A stretch of 27,612 nucleotides of DNA from an uncultured Oscillospiraceae bacterium (GCA_900754605.1 CAAEDK010000048.1:1-27612); one strand, 5' to 3'. Shown: positions 1 through 7,407, counted from the first letter of the stretch. Translations and numbers: made by a program. Notes: generated by a model not told the origin, from the letters alone.

Positions 1-213
1 CTGTTCGCCTTTGATGCGGGCGAGGCCATCAGTACCCACGCCGCCCCCGGGGACGCCATGGCCACCATCCTGGAGGGCACCGCTCAGATTACCATTGACG
101 GTGTCCCACACACGCTGAACGCCGGGGAGGCTGTCATCATGCCGGCCGGCATCCCCCACGCGGTCCAGGCCGTGACCCCATTCAAAATGTACCTGGTGGT
201 TGCGAAGGAGTGA
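1..213 (+). CDS. Cupin-domain protein, C-terminal part
   Basis: The frame is open from the first base and ends at TGA 211-213, giving the last 70 residues of a protein whose start lies outside the window. The residues form a small beta-barrel typical of cupin_2: a GEAISTH strand, an ILEGTAQITIDG strand-turn, then the conserved GEAVIMPAGIPHAV block with the second-motif histidine. Cupins of this length are usually stand-alone metal- or sugar-binding proteins or the C-terminal part of a regulator, and the fragment cannot separate these. It is transcribed towards the metal-ATPase cluster, and the two converge on the shared hairpin at 276-323. Confidence 0.85.
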   Translation: MFAFDAGEAISTHAAPGDAMATILEGTAQITIDGVPHTLNAGEAVIMPAGIPHAVQAVTPFKMYLVVAKE

Positions 214-275
214 CCCTTTCCCATCCAATGCTCTGTGGACAGACCCAGGTGGGGACATGACAAATCACAGCATAA

Positions 276-323
276 AACACAGCCCCGTCTGACCGTATGA
301 ACAAGGTCAGATGGGGCTGTGTT
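276..323. terminator. Bidirectional intrinsic terminator
   Basis: Two 19-base arms (276-294 and 305-323) pair with one G-U exception around a 10-nt loop. The stem carries AGCCCCGTCTGACC and its complement. Read on the minus strand the hairpin is followed by TTTTATG, a fair U-tract. Read on the + strand it is followed by CATGCTTTT. It sits between the convergent cupin and P-type ATPase genes, and its right arm reaches the first base of the ATPase stop codon. Confidence 0.85.
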
Positions 324-2410
324 CATGCTTTTGCTGGCGGCAACAGATTGGTCATGCTGCGCAGGCTGATGCCCAGAGTGGACAGGTTGTGGAGCGTGGC
401 AGAGGTGGCTGGCGCTAGGATGCCCAGGGCTCCCAAGGCGATGAGTCCGCCATTGAAGCCGATGACAAAGCGGTAGTTAGACTGGATGCGGTTCATCAGG
501 GCCACGGACAGCCGCCGCAGCTGCACCAGTTCGAACAGGTCGTTTGCCGCGATGGTGATGTCCGCGATCTCCCGGGCGATGGCGGCGCCATCGCTGATTG
601 CGATGCCCACATTGGCAGCGGACAGAGCCGGGGAGTCGTTGATTCCATCGCCGATCATGACCACCGTGCGGCCCTGTGCGCGCTCGGCCTGCACAAAACG
701 GGCCTTGTCCTCCGGCAGCACCTCAGCCCGGTACTCGTCCACTCCCACCTGGGCGGCGATGGCTGCCGCAGTGCGCTCACTGTCGCCAGTGAGCATGACG
801 ATCTTGCCCACCCCCAGGTCATGGAGGGCAGCTACCGCATCCACCGCCTCGACGCGCAAGGGGTCAGAGATACAGATAACTGCGGCCAGTACGCCGCCGA
901 CCGCCAGATACAGGTGGCTGTACTGCTTAGGCAGGGCGTCGAAGGCGTCCTGCTCTCCCGGCGGGACAGTGCAGCCCTCATCCTCAAAGACGAAGTGGGC
1001 ACTGCCAATGATGACCCGCCTGCCGTCTACCGTGCTGGCGATGCCGTGGGCCACCAGGTACTCCACCTGGGAGTGCATCTCCTCGTGGGCAAGCCCCCGC
1101 TCCCGGGCGGCCTGGACCACGGCGTTGGCCATGGAGTGCGGGAAGTGTTCCTCCAGGCACGCGGCCAGACGGAGCATTTCCGGCTCCTTGTTCCCACCAA
1201 AGGGGATCACCTGGGCCACCACGGGGCTGGCATGGGTCAAGGTGCCAGTCTTGTCAAAGACGATGGTGTCCGCCTGGGCCACGGCCTCCAGGTACTTTCC
1301 GCCCTTCACGGTCACATGGAAGCGGCTGGCCTCGCTCATGGCGGAGAGAACCGCCAGAGGCATGGACAGTTTCAAAGCGCAGGAGAAGTCCACCATCAGC
1401 ACAGACAGAGCACGGGTGACATTGCGGGTGAGCAGATAGACCAGTGCGCTCCCTGCCAGCGTGTAAGGCACCAACTGGTCGGCCAGATGTGCCGCGTGAT
1501 TCTCCGCCGCGGACTTGAGCTGCTCCGACTCCTCGATCATGGCTACGATCTTGTCATAGCGGCCCTCGCCGGACTGCTGGGTGACCGTGAGGACGCATTC
1601 GCCCTCCTCCACCACCGTGCCGGCATAGACGCTACTCCCGGGCCGTTTGGGGACAGGAATGGATTCTCCGGTGAGGGACGCCTGATTGACCATGACCTCG
1701 CCCTCCACGATGGTGCCGTCTAGTGGGATCATGCCGCCCATGCGGACAACTACCTGATCCCCGGCCTGCACCTGATGGAGCGGGAGCAGTTTCTCTCCTT
1801 TTTCGGTTTTCATCCAGACCCGGTCGATGTTCAGAGACATACTCCGAGCTAGGTTTTCCACAGACTTTTTGTGGGTCCACTCCTCCAGCAACTCGCCAAG
1901 CCGTAGCAGGAACATCACAGAACTGGCTGTGTCGAAGTCCCGCCGCGCCATGGACAAGCAGATAGAAATCCCGTCCAGCAATTCTACATGGAGCTGTCTT
2001 CGCAACAGACACCGGAGTGCTCGGAACAGGTATGGAACAGCTTTCACAACAGCGTAGGCTGTCCGCAGCGGTGCCGGAAAAAACAGGGAGCGGACTGCCT
2101 TAAACGCGACCATACCCACCAGCTTTTCCTCATAGGCACGATTGAGCGCCCGGCTGCTGTGGAGCGGGACCAATTCCGCCAGCGCATGATTCTGATAAGA
2201 AAAACCGGCGAGGGCCCTTAGTAAATCCTGCCGATCTCCCTGATACTCAATCACCGCGCAGCGGGTCCGCTCATGGACAGACGCCCGCTCCACCTGCGGC
2301 AGAGTCAGCAGCCATGCCTCCAGCATGTCGGCCTGTTCCAGCGTCATGCGCTGCTGCATGGCCTGAACGCGGATTCGTCCGCGGCATTCGTGTTTAATTT
2401 GAAATTTCAT
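323..2410 (-). CDS. P1B-type heavy-metal-translocating P-type ATPase
   Basis: This 695-residue membrane pump uses ATP to move a metal ion across the cytoplasmic membrane. Visible hallmarks are the phosphorylation motif DKTGTLT (Asp about 386), the TGES actuator loop, MLTGDSERT, and the hinge GDGINDSPAL (about residue 585). The N-terminal ~70 residues have an HMA-like fold pattern but no CxxC. In the membrane helix before the phosphorylation domain, the position of the usual CPC reads FSC (Cys about 344, no proline), so metal specificity cannot be read from the classic motif. I chose ATG 2410 rather than the in-frame ATG at 2422, because GGAGG lies five bases before it and overlaps the upstream ATG. 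It is the last gene of the HMA/AraC/DUF6110 cluster. Confidence 0.93.
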   Translation of the reverse strand: MKFQIKHECRGRIRVQAMQQRMTLEQADMLEAWLLTLPQVERASVHERTRCAVIEYQGDRQDLLRALAGFSYQNHALAELVPLHSSRALNRAYEEKLVGMVAFKAVRSLFFPAPLRTAYAVVKAVPYLFRALRCLLRRQLHVELLDGISICLSMARRDFDTASSVMFLLRLGELLEEWTHKKSVENLARSMSLNIDRVWMKTEKGEKLLPLHQVQAGDQVVVRMGGMIPLDGTIVEGEVMVNQASLTGESIPVPKRPGSSVYAGTVVEEGECVLTVTQQSGEGRYDKIVAMIEESEQLKSAAENHAAHLADQLVPYTLAGSALVYLLTRNVTRALSVLMVDFSCALKLSMPLAVLSAMSEASRFHVTVKGGKYLEAVAQADTIVFDKTGTLTHASPVVAQVIPFGGNKEPEMLRLAACLEEHFPHSMANAVVQAARERGLAHEEMHSQVEYLVAHGIASTVDGRRVIIGSAHFVFEDEGCTVPPGEQDAFDALPKQYSHLYLAVGGVLAAVICISDPLRVEAVDAVAALHDLGVGKIVMLTGDSERTAAAIAAQVGVDEYRAEVLPEDKARFVQAERAQGRTVVMIGDGINDSPALSAANVGIAISDGAAIAREIADITIAANDLFELVQLRRLSVALMNRIQSNYRFVIGFNGGLIALGALGILAPATSATLHNLSTLGISLRSMTNLLPPAKA

Positions 2411-2426
2411 GATTGCCTCCATAGAA

Positions 2427-2460
2427 CGAGAGGGACCGCCTCCCGGCGGCCCCTCCCTCG
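2427..2460 (-). promoter_or_regulatory. Intercistronic hairpin before the ATPase gene
   Basis: An imperfect GC-rich inverted repeat (2427-2440 against 2445-2460, with a two-base bulge) fills most of the gap between the DUF6110-like gene and the ATPase start. On the minus strand it is followed by TTCTATGGAGG, a poor U-tract that runs straight into the ribosome binding site. It could lower ATPase expression relative to the upstream genes or stabilise an RNA end. The hairpin is seen; the role is inferred. Confidence 0.4.
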
Positions 2461-2471
2461 TTTCTTACGCA

Positions 2472-2732
2472 TTACGCTTCAGAACACTCTACGCTGGCAG
2501 CCTCCTCCGCCTTCGCACGCTGCTCATTGATTTCCTTGGCGGAGGCCAAGATATCAGCGGCATTTTCCTGGACAGAGGTGACCGTCTCCATCACGGACTC
2601 CTTTACCCGCAGAGCCGCGGCAGTGGCGTGTGTATAGGCTTTCTTCGCGTCCTTGCTGGACAGCAGCTTGAAGCCAGCAGAGCCGAACAGCACGCCGCTG
2701 GCGAACAGACCTACTCCCTTATAGATATTCAT
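2472..2732 (-). CDS. DUF6110-like small membrane-associated protein
   Basis: The protein has 86 residues. A hydrophobic N-terminal stretch (YKGVGLFASGVLFGSAGFKL) is followed by a charged, probably helical, C-terminal region containing SSKDAKKAYTHATAAALRVKE. I recognise this pattern as the DUF6110 family, which sits beside metal P-type ATPases in gut Firmicutes; no molecular function is established. The start is placed at ATG 2732, six bases after GAGGTG, not at the GTG three codons upstream that overlaps this Shine-Dalgarno sequence. It lies between the microprotein and the ATPase, in line with an accessory role in the same metal-handling system. Confidence 0.8.
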   Translation of the reverse strand: MNIYKGVGLFASGVLFGSAGFKLLSSKDAKKAYTHATAAALRVKESVMETVTSVQENAADILASAKEINEQRAKAEEAASVECSEA

Positions 2733-2748
2733 ATTGCTCACCTCGCAT

Positions 2749-2829
2749 TCAGCGGTGCCGGTATCCGGTAATGATGGCCATGACCATGCAGACGACAGCG
2801 CCCCAAGCCCAGAAACGGTGGTGTTTCAT
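2749..2829 (-). CDS. 26-residue single-helix membrane microprotein
   Basis: A very short reading frame starts at ATG 2829, eight bases after a strong GGGAGGG site, and ends 16 bases before the DUF6110-like start. The product opens with basic/aromatic residues (MKHHRFWAWG), continues with one hydrophobic helix (AVVCMVMAIITG) and ends in YRHR. The strong ribosome binding site, the co-directional position and the clean TM-plus-basic-ends layout argue for a real protein. It resembles tiny proteins that, from memory, are annotated as DUF6219 near metal ATPases; this name is unverified. It may act as a regulatory or scaffolding peptide for the pump. Confidence 0.6.
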   Translation of the reverse strand: MKHHRFWAWGAVVCMVMAIITGYRHR

Positions 2830-2902
2830 TGGATAGTCCCTCCCTCGCCAGACATGGCACCTTATTTGAGCACACATAATAACATACGAATCTTAGACTT
2901 TT

Positions 2903-3805
2903 CTATCCGTTTCGGACGAAAACCGTTGCAAATGGATTTTTATTTGCATTCCGTCGAAATTGGGAGGGAGGCATATGGTAGCGCTGCTTGAACGCGATGC
3001 CGAACTGGCTGACGCTGGAATATCCTACTGCTGTAGAGATCTGGAGCACGCTCTGGGTCGTAGTAGCGAGGAGTTCCGCGGCCTGGGCCATGCGCTGTTC
3101 CAGGAGATACTGGTGAATCGGGACTCCATACACCTGACGGAAACAGGACTTCAACGCTGTGCCGGAGATTCGAAACTGTTGGGACAGTATCTGAATCGTC
3201 AGTCGCTCATCCAGGTGCCCCACCAAGTATTTCTGAATCTCGCGTATGGTTTCAATCTGACTATGTGTATGGTAATCACACTGCGGAGGTAAGGCCAGCC
3301 CCTCTCGCTGTGCATGGAGCAGGAACAAAACCTCCAGCGCCTTGATGACATAGTAATCTCCGATATGTCCCGGCTGCATATAGTCCAGGGCAGAAAACAG
3401 AGCTTCGCTCCAGAGTGCTGCCTTCAGCATACAAGGATCATTCCAGGCACGGGAGATGGACTCTCCCAAGTCGGAGTGCATAGCACGCAGGGCCGACCAC
3501 GCGGCTTTCGCTTCCATCCGAATAAGGGCACCATAGAATGACTCCGAAGCAAACTGGCCCCGATACGCTTCTGTACGGACTGGGAGAAACAATACCTGAT
3601 CGGCGCTAAGGCTAAGACGCCGGTGGCCGGCCCATTCCAAAATAAGCCCGCCTTTGCGGCAAAATAGGATCTCCAGAGCCTCCGACTCCTGGATAAACGG
3701 GAACTCTTCCGAGGGGGGTGCTCCCTCCAGTCGGAAGATAGCCGCCTGCTCCGCGGGCAACTGGGTGACGGTCCAGCCGTCCCAGGATAAAAGTGCATCC
3801 AGCAT
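2903..3805 (-). CDS. AraC-family transcriptional regulator
   Basis: The protein has 300 residues. The C-terminal ~100 residues carry the double helix-turn-helix of AraC/XylS proteins: LTIQILSQQFRISGTALKSCF, then ISTAVGYSSVSQFGIAFKQRY and the PSQFRR end. The N-terminal ~190 residues look like a cupin-like sensor (EALEILFCRKGGLILEW, LSADQVLFLPV). It starts five bases after the stop of the HMA gene with no strong Shine-Dalgarno, so translational coupling is likely. Placement between a metallochaperone and a metal ATPase suggests control of this cluster, though AraC proteins usually read organic ligands or siderophores rather than free metals. Confidence 0.9.
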   Translation of the reverse strand: MLDALLSWDGWTVTQLPAEQAAIFRLEGAPPSEEFPFIQESEALEILFCRKGGLILEWAGHRRLSLSADQVLFLPVRTEAYRGQFASESFYGALIRMEAKAAWSALRAMHSDLGESISRAWNDPCMLKAALWSEALFSALDYMQPGHIGDYYVIKALEVLFLLHAQREGLALPPQCDYHTHSQIETIREIQKYLVGHLDERLTIQILSQQFRISGTALKSCFRQVYGVPIHQYLLEQRMAQAAELLATTTQSVLQISTAVGYSSVSQFGIAFKQRYHMPPSQFRRNANKNPFATVFVRNG

Positions 3806-3810
3806 GGCGC

Positions 3811-4065
3811 TTACTTTCGGAAGGAGAAGAGGCCCTTCTTCTCATAGGGGGCCGACTGGATGGAAAGGACCTGATAGCCTGTGGCGGAGATCGCACTGCG
3901 CAGGGCGTCCTCATCTAATCTGTTCTCACACAGGATCTGCGTCTGCCCTTTGCTGTGGGACGAAGTGACCTTTTTAATGGGAAATGCCTTGCGGACTGCG
4001 TCGTTGACATGAGCTTCGCACATGGAACAGGCCATTCCTTCCACTGCGATGGTGTATTGGAGCAT
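3811..4065 (-). CDS. HMA-domain metallochaperone (copper-chaperone-like)
   Basis: This 84-residue protein consists of one heavy-metal-associated domain. The metal loop is GMACSMCEAHV, with Cys13 and Cys16, and the beta-alpha-beta pattern continues to about residue 70. A short basic tail (KKGLFSFRK) follows. Such proteins bind soft metals, often Cu(I), and hand them to P1B ATPases. Here the ATPase's own HMA-like region lacks CxxC, so this separate protein may supply the metal-binding domain in trans. ATG 4065 follows GAGGG by nine bases. It is the first gene of the cluster. Confidence 0.88.
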   Translation of the reverse strand: MLQYTIAVEGMACSMCEAHVNDAVRKAFPIKKVTSSHSKGQTQILCENRLDEDALRSAISATGYQVLSIQSAPYEKKGLFSFRK

Positions 4066-4083
4066 TACAGTTTCCCTCTCATC

Positions 4084-4103
4084 TTGTTAGTTTTTGCTAA
4101 CTA
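4084..4103. promoter_or_regulatory. Palindromic operator, proximal site
   Basis: The inverted repeat TTGTTAG-6-CTAACTA has one mismatch in the 7-bp arms. It lies about 20 bases upstream of the HMA start codon, just beyond the Shine-Dalgarno. Read on the minus strand it matches the distal site at 4181-4200 in all but a few central or end positions. Its place suggests repression of the metal cluster by blocking the start of transcription. The GTTAG/CTAAC half-sites recall DtxR-type metalloregulator boxes, but the spacing differs; this link is inference. Confidence 0.55.
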
Positions 4104-4180
4104 TTCAGTACAAATAAAATACCAGAACCGCAGTTTGCCAGATACTTTTGCTTATCTGCACTCCTACCCCTGGCATTCAA

Positions 4181-4200
4181 TAGTTAGCATTTACTAACTA
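4181..4200. promoter_or_regulatory. Palindromic operator, distal site
   Basis: The inverted repeat TAGTTAG-6-CTAACTA has perfect 7-bp arms and the same 7-6-7 geometry as the site centred 97 bases away. The central CATTTA reads as a near match to the proximal site in inverted orientation. Two such copies flanking the expected promoter of the metal cluster make a pair of binding sites for one regulator, perhaps with looping, more likely than chance. Confidence 0.55.
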
Positions 4201-4650
4201 ATAATACCACAAATTTTAATGCCCTGCAAGTCCCTTGAAAAAAAGAGTATTGTGTCACGTAGAAAATATCCATACGGTACGATATTTTTGTCAAGGAGTC
4301 CGCCTGTCACAGTCGATGGATATTCTCTTTTCACATGATACCGCTCCCACGGCTCCGAAAAGAGGTTGAGGGCACAGATGCTTGGGGCTTCCGTGCAATC
4401 CACTTGGTGGCGATCACCAATTAAGAGAAATCTAATTCTCTTTATCAAATAACCCCTCATAGCCTTGGCGGGCCTATATGTGGGTTCACTCATTCTGCTT
4501 CTATGGTCTTCTGAATGGTCGGGTATATCATCTGACATTCAAAAAGAAAATCCAACTAGATCAATGCGTCGTGGAAAACTCTTGACAGTGGGATCTATCA
4601 TTTGCCACCAAAAGTGCAACTTTATCCGATCTTCACAGCCCGGTTTGCAG

Positions 4651-4679
4651 TTGCCGTGACCTCAAAAACATGATATGAT
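4651..4679 (+). promoter_or_regulatory. Predicted sigma-A promoter of the SEC-C gene
   Basis: TTGCCG (4651-4656) and TATGAT (4674-4679) are separated by 17 bases. The expected start of transcription near 4686 leaves a leader of only about 15 bases containing AAGGGGG and the TTG start codon. Confidence 0.5.
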
Positions 4680-4700
4680 GCTTGAAAAGGGGGAATTGAC

Positions 4701-5822
4701 TTGGCACAGAAAGGACTCAGCCATGATGTTATGGAGGCGGCCGCACCATTCACGGATCTGCAGAACTGTCTGGCGAGGAAAACTATCCCCCAATTGCGCC
4801 GCCTCGCGGCAAATCTCCATTTAAATGGTACCTCTAAATTGCGAAAAAATGAATTGATCGGCGTAATCCGCAACGACTTACTGCGGCCCGAGCGGTTAGA
4901 AGCGGTCCTGTACGGCTTAGAAGAACCAGAGTGGATACTTTTTCAAAAATGCGCGGCAGCCGATGCCTACCCACTAAAAACGGCTGCACAGGGGATGGAA
5001 GGCATTCTACCCTTCCTAGGATATCTTCAGGCCTTTCAGCATGAGAATCGTCAATTTTACGTTGTACCGAAGGATGTGCGTGCAATCTACCAGGAATTGG
5101 CTACCGCCAGTTTCCTGGCACGCAAGAAACGCGACAACCTGATCCATTCCTACGCCATGGCGGCGGTTAATCTGTATGGCGTGATCCGCCAGGATGACCT
5201 GATCACCATTTTCAACAGCCAGAACAGTAAGAAACTCGCGGAGGCGGAACTTTTCCCCACCCTGCTCCGGCACATCGCCTCAATGTGCGGTTATGTGCTA
5301 TGGGAGGAATACTTAGTCCATCACGGCTTCGAGGAAAATGAATTCCGTGATGTTGCGGACCTTTTGACCAGGATTGGAAGCAAGCCGCGATACATTCCCC
5401 CGAAGCCCGAGTTCCTCAAGTATGCAGATATCGACTACTATGAGGAAACCGCCGCCACACTGCTGATGGAGCAATACCTCCGACGTGATATGGGATTGAG
5501 CCACGAGGATGTGAATGCGGTCATGTCGGAACTCCACTTCGCCATGCTTCTGGAGGTACGCCCTGTTGAGTATCTGAATATTCTCCGTGACTGCAAGATA
5601 TTTATTTCCCGGAAAGACCTGCAAATCGTTCTGGATATTCTGTCGGAAATGGCGAACAGCACACGGCTCTGGTCAAACAACGGGAGAACTCCGAACGAAA
5701 TTTTTGAGTTGTACGAGCAGCCACGCCTCAATAAACTGCCATCCAAAACAGTAAAGGTCGGGCGTAACGATCTCTGCCCCTGTGGGAGTGGAAAGAAATA
5801 TAAAAAGTGCTGCGGCAGATAG
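4701..5822 (+). CDS. SEC-C zinc-motif protein with N-terminal SAP/Rho-N-like region
   Basis: This is a 373-residue cytoplasmic protein of unknown specific function. The last 20 residues form a SEC-C metal-binding motif (CPCGSGKKYKKCC), the zinc knuckle also found at the end of SecA and in many small-domain proteins. Residues about 28-55 (TIPQLRRLAANLHLNGTSKL) resemble the helix-extension-helix of SAP/Rho-N domains, which often bind nucleic acid. The middle is alpha-helical and unrecognised. The start is TTG 4701, seven bases after AAGGGGG; the first ATG lies later with no site. It is the only complete + strand gene here and is followed by the terminator at 6047-6090. Confidence 0.82.
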   Translation: MAQKGLSHDVMEAAAPFTDLQNCLARKTIPQLRRLAANLHLNGTSKLRKNELIGVIRNDLLRPERLEAVLYGLEEPEWILFQKCAAADAYPLKTAAQGMEGILPFLGYLQAFQHENRQFYVVPKDVRAIYQELATASFLARKKRDNLIHSYAMAAVNLYGVIRQDDLITIFNSQNSKKLAEAELFPTLLRHIASMCGYVLWEEYLVHHGFEENEFRDVADLLTRIGSKPRYIPPKPEFLKYADIDYYEETAATLLMEQYLRRDMGLSHEDVNAVMSELHFAMLLEVRPVEYLNILRDCKIFISRKDLQIVLDILSEMANSTRLWSNNGRTPNEIFELYEQPRLNKLPSKTVKVGRNDLCPCGSGKKYKKCCGR

Positions 5823-6203
5823 TCTATTGCAGCATGAAACGAGGAATCCCCGCAGCAGATGTCATCATAGACTATATGATCCTGCAGGTATGCTGGCCCT
5901 CGTTGTCAAAGAAAGAGCGCATCGTCTTTGCAAAGAGTAGCCGGGCTCTAATTCCATACAGTTCCCTGTGGCTGCCCGCGGAAGAAGGCAATTCAGACGC
6001 CCCAGCTGGCTAGACAGATAAACTCAATCATTCGTACCAGACAAGCAAAAACGGGCCCGCGGAAGCATTGCTCCCGCGGGCCCGTTTTTTCATGCTCGCA
6101 GCACGTTCATCAACTGATGCATAGACAGCCGAAAGCAGGACATGCTTCAGCCATTGTCTACCGGAACAGAGTCTAAAACAGCGTGCCATCCCTTTGGTGC
6201 AAA
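5823..6203. other. Intergenic stretch around the 6047-6090 terminator
   Basis: Convergent genes end on both sides. Apart from the strong terminator, there is a 9-bp inverted repeat (ATAGTCTAT at 5819-5827 and its complement at 5867-5875) just after the SEC-C stop, which could be a weak first hairpin. A 68-codon frame at 5807-6013 has no convincing ribosome binding site. No tRNA or obvious attachment repeat is seen, although this junction is a reasonable place for the left end of the conjugative element. Confidence 0.45.
6047..6090. terminator. Strong bidirectional intrinsic terminator
   Basis: The perfect 12-bp GC stem ACGGGCCCGCGG (6051-6062) pairs with 6074-6085. It is flanked by AAAA on the left and TTTTTT on the right, so a U-tract follows the hairpin in both directions. 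It ends the + strand SEC-C transcript and the minus-strand sigma-factor operon. Confidence 0.93.
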
Positions 6204-6764
6204 TCAGGAAAGCGCCCCCGAATACTCATAGTCTCTCTGCCGTTTTAGGACCTTCCTCGCCTTAGCAACCCACGCTGTAACATAGTTGGCCGGTACGCCA
6301 AACAGTTCTCCAATCTCACGGTTGCTGTATCCTTCAGCGAGCAGCCGGATGGCCTGCATCCCTTTTGCAGCCACTCCGGTGGCGTCTGCCTCGGCTCGAT
6401 CCAAAAAGTGAAGGAGACTGAGGCTTGCCTCCCGCTGTTCTGTGGTCTCATCGTCCAGTACCGAACACGGCATCTCATCTGGATCGGTGGCCACTTCCCT
6501 GCCCCGGCGTGTTGCGTACTCCAACTGTGTATAGATCTCATTGCGGATCAGGCGGTAGGCATAGGTCGAAAAGGCCACGTTATACCCTGGCTGGTCCGTC
6601 TGGGCGGCTTTACATAGGCCAATGCATCCAATCTGGAACAGGTCGTCATAGTCATAGATGCAGCCCGTGCCCAATGTATGCACACAGTCCTGGATCACCT
6701 TCCCCACCAAGCCCATATTCTCCTCCACCTTGATTTGCTGTTCATTCGTCAACGGCTTCAACAT
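6204..6764 (-). CDS. Sigma-70-family RNA polymerase sigma factor
   Basis: This 186-residue protein lets RNA polymerase recognise a subset of promoters. Region 2 is clear at about 38-80: DYDDLFQIGCIGLCKAAQ followed by FSTYAYRLIRNEI, the core-binding and -10 recognition segment. Region 4 is the C-terminal helix-turn-helix SNREIGELFGVPANYVTAWV. Region 3 and any N-terminal region 1 are reduced, as in alternative or element-borne sigma factors. The start is ATG 6764, one base after the stop of the DUF3268-like gene and eight bases after GGAGG; an in-frame GTG at 6773 overlaps that site and is less likely. The pair is translationally coupled and shares the structured leader upstream. Its targets may be promoters of the element. 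Confidence 0.9.
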   Translation of the reverse strand: MLKPLTNEQQIKVEENMGLVGKVIQDCVHTLGTGCIYDYDDLFQIGCIGLCKAAQTDQPGYNVAFSTYAYRLIRNEIYTQLEYATRRGREVATDPDEMPCSVLDDETTEQREASLSLLHFLDRAEADATGVAAKGMQAIRLLAEGYSNREIGELFGVPANYVTAWVAKARKVLKRQRDYEYSGALS

Positions 6765-6765
6765 T

Positions 6766-7230
6766 TCATTCACCTCCAGATACCTTTCCTAACCGCTCCT
6801 TCTCTCCCATCCGTTCCTGATACAGTTTCCTGCTCTCCCGGATGACCACCTGACAGTAATACTCTCCCAGATGCCCAATATGGGCGTGAGCCATCGGTGC
6901 CTGCACAATCATGCCCAGCCACTGATAAGCATCACGCTTACTCATGATCCCTGACTGGTACAGACGGTTGAATTCCTTATGCGCGTTATAGCGTAGCCGC
7001 CTCAGTTCCGGTCCCGCCAAACTGCCCATCGGCTTCAATGTCTTTGCATGTGCCATCACAAAGGAATCACAATCCGGATATCTGGAACAGACATAGGCCA
7101 TCGCTCCCTCCTGGTGTACCCTGCATAAACCCTCCGCGCTGCGCAGAACCGCAGGGCTGCCGCAGTGGCAATGTAGGCGCCCACTACCCGGCAGTACACT
7201 ATCCTTGCTGCGGTTTGATTTTCTCTTCAT
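6766..7230 (-). CDS. DUF3268-family zinc-finger-domain protein
   Basis: This is a 154-residue cytoplasmic protein of unknown function. It has a basic start (MKRKSNRSKDS), a first Cys/His cluster (LHCHCGSPAVLR), then YVCSRYPDCDSFVMAH and MGSLAGPELRRLRYNAHKEF, the pattern I know as the DUF3268 zinc-finger-containing domain of phages and conjugative elements. The remainder (KRDAYQWLG, AHIGHLGEYYCQVV) also fits the family. The frame stays open upstream to 7386, but that part overlaps the leader terminator. ATG 7230 has GAGGAGG eight bases before it and is the clear start. It is the first gene after the structured leader and is coupled to the sigma factor. Confidence 0.85.
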   Translation of the reverse strand: MKRKSNRSKDSVLPGSGRLHCHCGSPAVLRSAEGLCRVHQEGAMAYVCSRYPDCDSFVMAHAKTLKPMGSLAGPELRRLRYNAHKEFNRLYQSGIMSKRDAYQWLGMIVQAPMAHAHIGHLGEYYCQVVIRESRKLYQERMGEKERLGKVSGGE

Positions 7231-7294
7231 GCTAAAATCCTCCTCTCGAAGTAATGACATATGACAGACTCGCATCAGCCTGAGCGGAACCGGG

Positions 7295-7407
7295 AAAAAC
7301 GAAAAAGACCGGAAGACCGCTGAAAAAAGACAATGCAGAGCCAAGCGCTGGAATAGTGGTGTCGCATCCAGCCATTGACTCTGCACTGTATTTCAGCGGC
7401 CTTCCGG
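7295..7407 (-). terminator. Intrinsic terminator/attenuator in the leader
   Basis: Domain II of the leader ends in the pairing CCGGAAG...CTTCCGG and is followed on the minus strand by TCTTTTTCGTTTTT (7295-7308). The outer 14 or so base pairs are almost perfect. It lies 65 bases before the DUF3268-like start codon and after a strong promoter, the layout of a transcription attenuator. Confidence 0.75.

Larger units (their letters stand above)
4066..4700. other. 635-base intergenic region between divergent genes
   Basis: This gap separates the minus-strand metal cluster from the + strand SEC-C gene. The left 140 bases are AT-rich and hold the two palindromes described separately. The right end carries a plausible + strand promoter. 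The middle (about 4205-4650) holds only a 114-codon minus-strand frame with no recognisable domain and no good start signal. I see no RNA gene or insertion sequence in it, and it may be eroded coding sequence. Confidence 0.5.

Noticed and set aside
486..1439. Long + strand open frame (317 codons) opposite the P-type ATPase
   Set aside because: It is antisense to a gene with complete P-type ATPase motifs, its product is Ser/Ala/Arg-rich with no domain, and the frame stays open because of high GC on the opposite strand.
821..1723. Second long + strand frame (300 codons) opposite the ATPase
   Set aside because: The His/Gly/Arg-rich composition and the position antisense to conserved coding sequence mark it as a shadow.
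4194..4538. 114-codon minus-strand frame upstream of the metal cluster
   Set aside because: It has no recognisable domain, no good ribosome binding site, and its 3' end runs into the distal operator palindrome; it is probably non-coding or eroded sequence.
5807..6013. 68-codon + strand frame after the SEC-C gene
   Set aside because: It lacks a ribosome binding site, its first codons overlap the SEC-C end, and its residues resemble no known family.
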